Shown: in pieces, positions 62,851 to 64,000 of the stretch
Layout: each line of letters starts with the position of its first letter
Numbering within the stretch: position 1 is the stretch's first letter
NCBI GenBank assembly: GCA_032718475.1
Contig: JAUCBJ010008074.1
Span: forward strand, 19,127 to 83,126
Origin: Nemertoderma westbladi
Taxonomy: Eukaryota > Xenacoelomorpha > Nemertodermatida > Nemertodermatidae
Length of the DNA: 64,000 bases
Reading direction: 5' to 3'
Made by a program: the position numbers and the translations under genes
Notes under the pieces: generated by a model
Databases searched by the model: none
Told to the model about the DNA's origin: nothing
What the model saw: only the letters and a program-made list of their open reading frames with translations

Positions 62851-63106
62851 GTAATTAATTTATATCGTTCCGGTTGTGTTGCTAGATTTGGTGGCATGAG
62901 ACGATAAACTCTCCATGGGATTGGAACATGAATAGCGAGGTGAGATTGAGGCGAGGTCCTGCATAGATTTTATTCTGTAAAAACCAAATTAATTAGCCAA
63001 GCAAGTCCCAAGCTCCTCGATTCCGCTGTTCAACTCGCAATTTGTCGAATTCCCCGGCGGTAATCTTGTTCACCACAGTTTGAAAGTTCCAAGTATTCTT
63101 ACAAGA
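62851..63106. other. Junction between satellite and the third exonuclease-like ORF
   Basis: No gene. On the minus strand TTGGTTTTTACAG (about 62970) resembles a 3' splice site. No LTR or polypurine tract was found. Confidence 0.4.
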
Positions 63107-64000
63107 TCACCTTATAAGATCTCCGATGGGGCGAGCGCTACCGTCCACGTGATAATTCTCATCATCCGGGTCAGTCGGTATGTTCGTCTCCGTGGGTTGT
63201 ACACAAACCATGGCATCGCTTTCCTCCAACTCGCGTATCTCAGTTTGCGTCTTCCTTGGAAGATTCTCCTCTATTTCTATGAGTTGCCGCAACGGTTCGT
63301 CTATTAGCGCCAACTCGGTCGGATCCACATCGTCGTGATGGGCGGTAGGATCCTTCCGGGCGTTCGAATTCCGCGTGGCATTCCCCGTCATAGGGTACTA
63401 ACGTTAAAATCGACGGTCTGTCGACTAGGCTTCCCGTGTGAATGAGATAGACGTCCCTGAAAACGCTAAGTCCCGCTCGCGTGAAAACTTTGCAGTGCGC
63501 ATCGGTGTTATAAAAAGGTTGGAGAAATCGTCGGAATACATCAGTATGCGTCCTTCCTCCATCGTAAAAGGTATGTCCTTCACCGAGACATAATGGATGT
63601 CGCTTTAAAGTCCTAGACACAACATCGGCGATAAAGCAGATGTTGACCGAAGATTCTATCGCCAAGTAGTATTGTAAGATTATTCGCGGAGGTGAAGTAA
63701 TCGCCCAGTACACGCAACCTCGCCACTTTAGCTGTGACTCGAACTCGTTTACATCGGGAGTGTCTCCCTCTCCGTATACGTCCGTGTATTTGCTCCTCTT
63801 ACTCTCCTTATAATCCCAACTGAACATTAGATATGAGATATAACCCATCCCAGTTTTTAGCGTGTTATACTCCCTAAAGTATCCTTGCTCGATAGCCCAA
63901 AGCAACAATGGTCTAGTATCCACGTACGGCGTAGGCAATCGGTCCTCTTCCGTGGGCATCCCTGCAAAGTCGCTAATAAGGTCATCCCGTACACCGGATC
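63107..64000 (-). pseudogene. Partial third copy of the exonuclease-like extra protein
   Basis: The frame is open from the right edge of the window. Its first residues SGVRDDLISDFAG and then YVDTRPLLLWAI line up with the second and third motif blocks of the BEL2 extra ORF (GSDIKADI, FVDTQTLLAW) and the BEL1 one. It then shares with BEL1 a block with RG, ILQ and a hydrophobic helix (here RIILQYYLAIESSVNICFIADVV), the place of the last DEDD motif. Below about 63450 the acidic continuation moves to another frame (63391-63107), so a frameshift is likely. No zinc knuckles follow. The rest lies beyond the window. Confidence 0.6.

Overview
This window is eukaryotic nuclear DNA, most likely from an aquatic invertebrate; I cannot name the species. 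The evidence is a spliced VPS11 gene with GT-AG introns, a nuclear tRNA-Ser(AGA) gene, BEL/Pao LTR retrotransposons, APE-type LINEs, several MITE-like elements and many kilobases of minisatellite. There is no sign of operons.

Layout. 1-12373 (+): most of a BEL/Pao element (BEL1; its 5' LTR lies left of the window), with gag, pol, a hairpin-rich tandem repeat, an unexpected third coding region (8593-11127), a polypurine tract and a 3' LTR. 12374-13795: a G-rich minisatellite. 14008-19766 (+): three 3'-terminal exons of VPS11, with a repeat-filled intron and an unusual C-terminal tail of 10-residue repeats and five NPF motifs. 19796-23370: MITE-like elements and the tRNA-Ser gene. 23371-24176 (-): a truncated LINE. 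24461-29870: a 5.4-kb element with ~2.1-kb, nearly identical inverted arms. Each arm carries the same GTSF1-like double CHHC zinc-finger gene, and the 1.16-kb centre carries an acidic C2H2-like gene. 30314-45368 (-): a second BEL/Pao element (BEL2) with both LTRs. It sits inside a 21-bp minisatellite, is decayed in gag-pol, is interrupted by a LINE (38420-40913), and again carries an extra open frame between pol and the 3' LTR (31795-33579). 45369-48560: the rest of the 21-bp minisatellite. 49760-53740: a 49/46-bp satellite split by another LINE fragment. 54610-62850: a 33/32-bp satellite split by a nearly intact LINE (55121-58047). 63107-64000 (-): a partial third relative of the extra BEL open frame.

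The main discovery candidate is the extra open frame of the BEL elements. Both complete versions lie between pol and a stem-loop/polypurine-tract/LTR junction. Both combine a region resembling a DEDD 3'-5' exonuclease (a DxEG-type motif, a second Asp motif, then a D-M/T-Q motif) with retroviral-type CCHC zinc knuckles and a basic C-terminus. In BEL2 this frame is still open although gag-pol is broken many times over. The second candidate is the palindromic element carrying duplicated GTSF1-like genes; GTSF1 proteins are PIWI/piRNA cofactors. The third is a short GNRA-loop hairpin motif scattered through the BEL2 LTRs and three of its coding regions. All functional assignments rest on reading motifs by eye; no database search was run.
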